64,000 nucleotides of DNA. It comes from Stramonita haemastoma. Lineage: Eukaryota > Mollusca > Gastropoda > Neogastropoda > Muricidae. The stretch lies in the NCBI GenBank assembly GCA_030674155.1, contig CM060320.1, positions 24,964,403 to 25,028,402 on the forward strand, read 5' to 3'. Positions within the stretch are counted from its first letter, which is position 1; each line of letters starts with the position of its first letter. This document shows positions 13,340-64,000 of the stretch, one piece after another. Both the position numbers and the translations under genes were made by a program. The notes below the pieces were generated by a model. That model did not search any database and was not told the DNA's origin. It was given only the letters and a program-made list of their open reading frames with translations.

Positions 13340-13739
13340 CCACAGGATCACTGTTGTACATGGACTGCAGACACACAGGATCACTGCTGTACAGACTGCA
13401 GACACACAGGATCACTGCAGTGACATGAGAAACAGTTCTGGCATACTACAGACACACAGGATCACTGCAGTGACATGGAAGAACAGAGGAAGGTTCTGGC
13501 AGACTGCAGACACACAGGATCACTGCAGTGACATGGAGAGAACAAGGAAGGTTCCTGCAGACTGCAGACACACAGGATCACTGCTGTGACATACTGCAGA
13601 CACACAGGATCACTGCAGTGACATGGAGAGAACAGAGGAAGGTTCTGGCAGACTGCAGACACACAGGATCACTGCTGTGACACAGACTGCAGACACACAG
13701 GATCACTGCTGTGACACAGACTGCAGACACACAGGATGA
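13340..13739 (-). repeat. Tandem repeat including the LYST stop codon edge
   Basis: Plus strand GACTGCAGACACACAGGATC then ACTGCTGTGACA recurs about nine times at 30-65-bp spacing. The coding-strand part CAGCAGTGATCCTGTGTG equals the last codons plus TGA of E40. Confidence 0.88.
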
Positions 13740-63864
<50,125 letters not shown>

Positions 63865-64000
63865 CTGAGGAAAGGAGAGGAGGGGATGTATGTGGGTAAA
63901 TTTTGCGTGAAGTTGATTAGTGAGTGGTGGTGGGTGAGTGAGTGAGTGTTGTGTTATGTTGTGCTTTTTATGCATTGAATGTGTGTTTCACATGGAACTT

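Larger units (their letters stand above)
8526..13739 (-). other. Putative LYST 3' UTR / downstream region, no other gene seen
   Basis: Mostly AT-rich single-copy-looking sequence below the LYST stop codon, without recognisable exons on either strand. The 60-100-residue open frames here (for example 10.44-10.77 kb on both strands) have no recognisable domain. Candidate minus-strand AATAAA hexamers occur near 9,340 and 9,570. The true cleavage site cannot be told from sequence. The only repeats noticed are listed separately. Confidence 0.4.

Overview
The window is eukaryotic, almost certainly from a lophotrochozoan animal and most likely a gastropod mollusc. Small exons with GT-AG borders lie in introns packed with CA, GA and TATC microsatellites. 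Several tRNA-headed SINE families of a kind I associate with gastropods are present, together with an RTE-like LINE. The organism assignment is an inference; no species-diagnostic gene is present.

One protein-coding gene dominates the window. About 40 exons on the minus strand (63,864 down to 13,740; roughly 6.4 kb of coding sequence, about 2,145 codons) encode the C-terminal half or more of LYST, the lysosomal trafficking regulator, a giant BEACH protein. From 5' to 3' they give a helical/armadillo-like region with an acidic serine-rich linker (63.9-40.4 kb), a pre-PH motif and the PH-BEACH domain (39.8-31.4 kb), the BEACH domain (30.3-24.7 kb) and a C-terminal WD40 propeller (23.9-13.74 kb) ending in a stop codon. 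The 5' exons lie beyond the right edge. Below 13.74 kb lies a putative long 3' untranslated or downstream region with no other host gene that I can support. It carries an antisense piggyBac relic (about 7.8-8.5 kb) and SINE fragments.

The introns hold an RTE-like non-LTR retrotransposon (36.19-39.47 kb, plus strand), at least five SINE families including one with a 5S-rRNA-like head, a recurrent ~190-bp repeat of unknown class, and many minisatellites.

Two observations stand out. First, many minisatellites and short duplications are copies of an exon-intron junction of this same gene: the acceptor edges of exons at 52.5, 56.5 and 21.4 kb, the donor edges at 55.0, 45.4, 43.9, 40.4 and 31.4 kb, and the stop-codon edge at 13.74 kb. 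At 62.6 kb the intron segment abutting an acceptor is duplicated. Second, the LYST exons have well-preserved splice sites and conserved protein but more than ten apparent one-base frame breaks, often in homopolymers. This looks like residual long-read assembly error rather than a pseudogene. Exon numbers E1-E40 are window-local.
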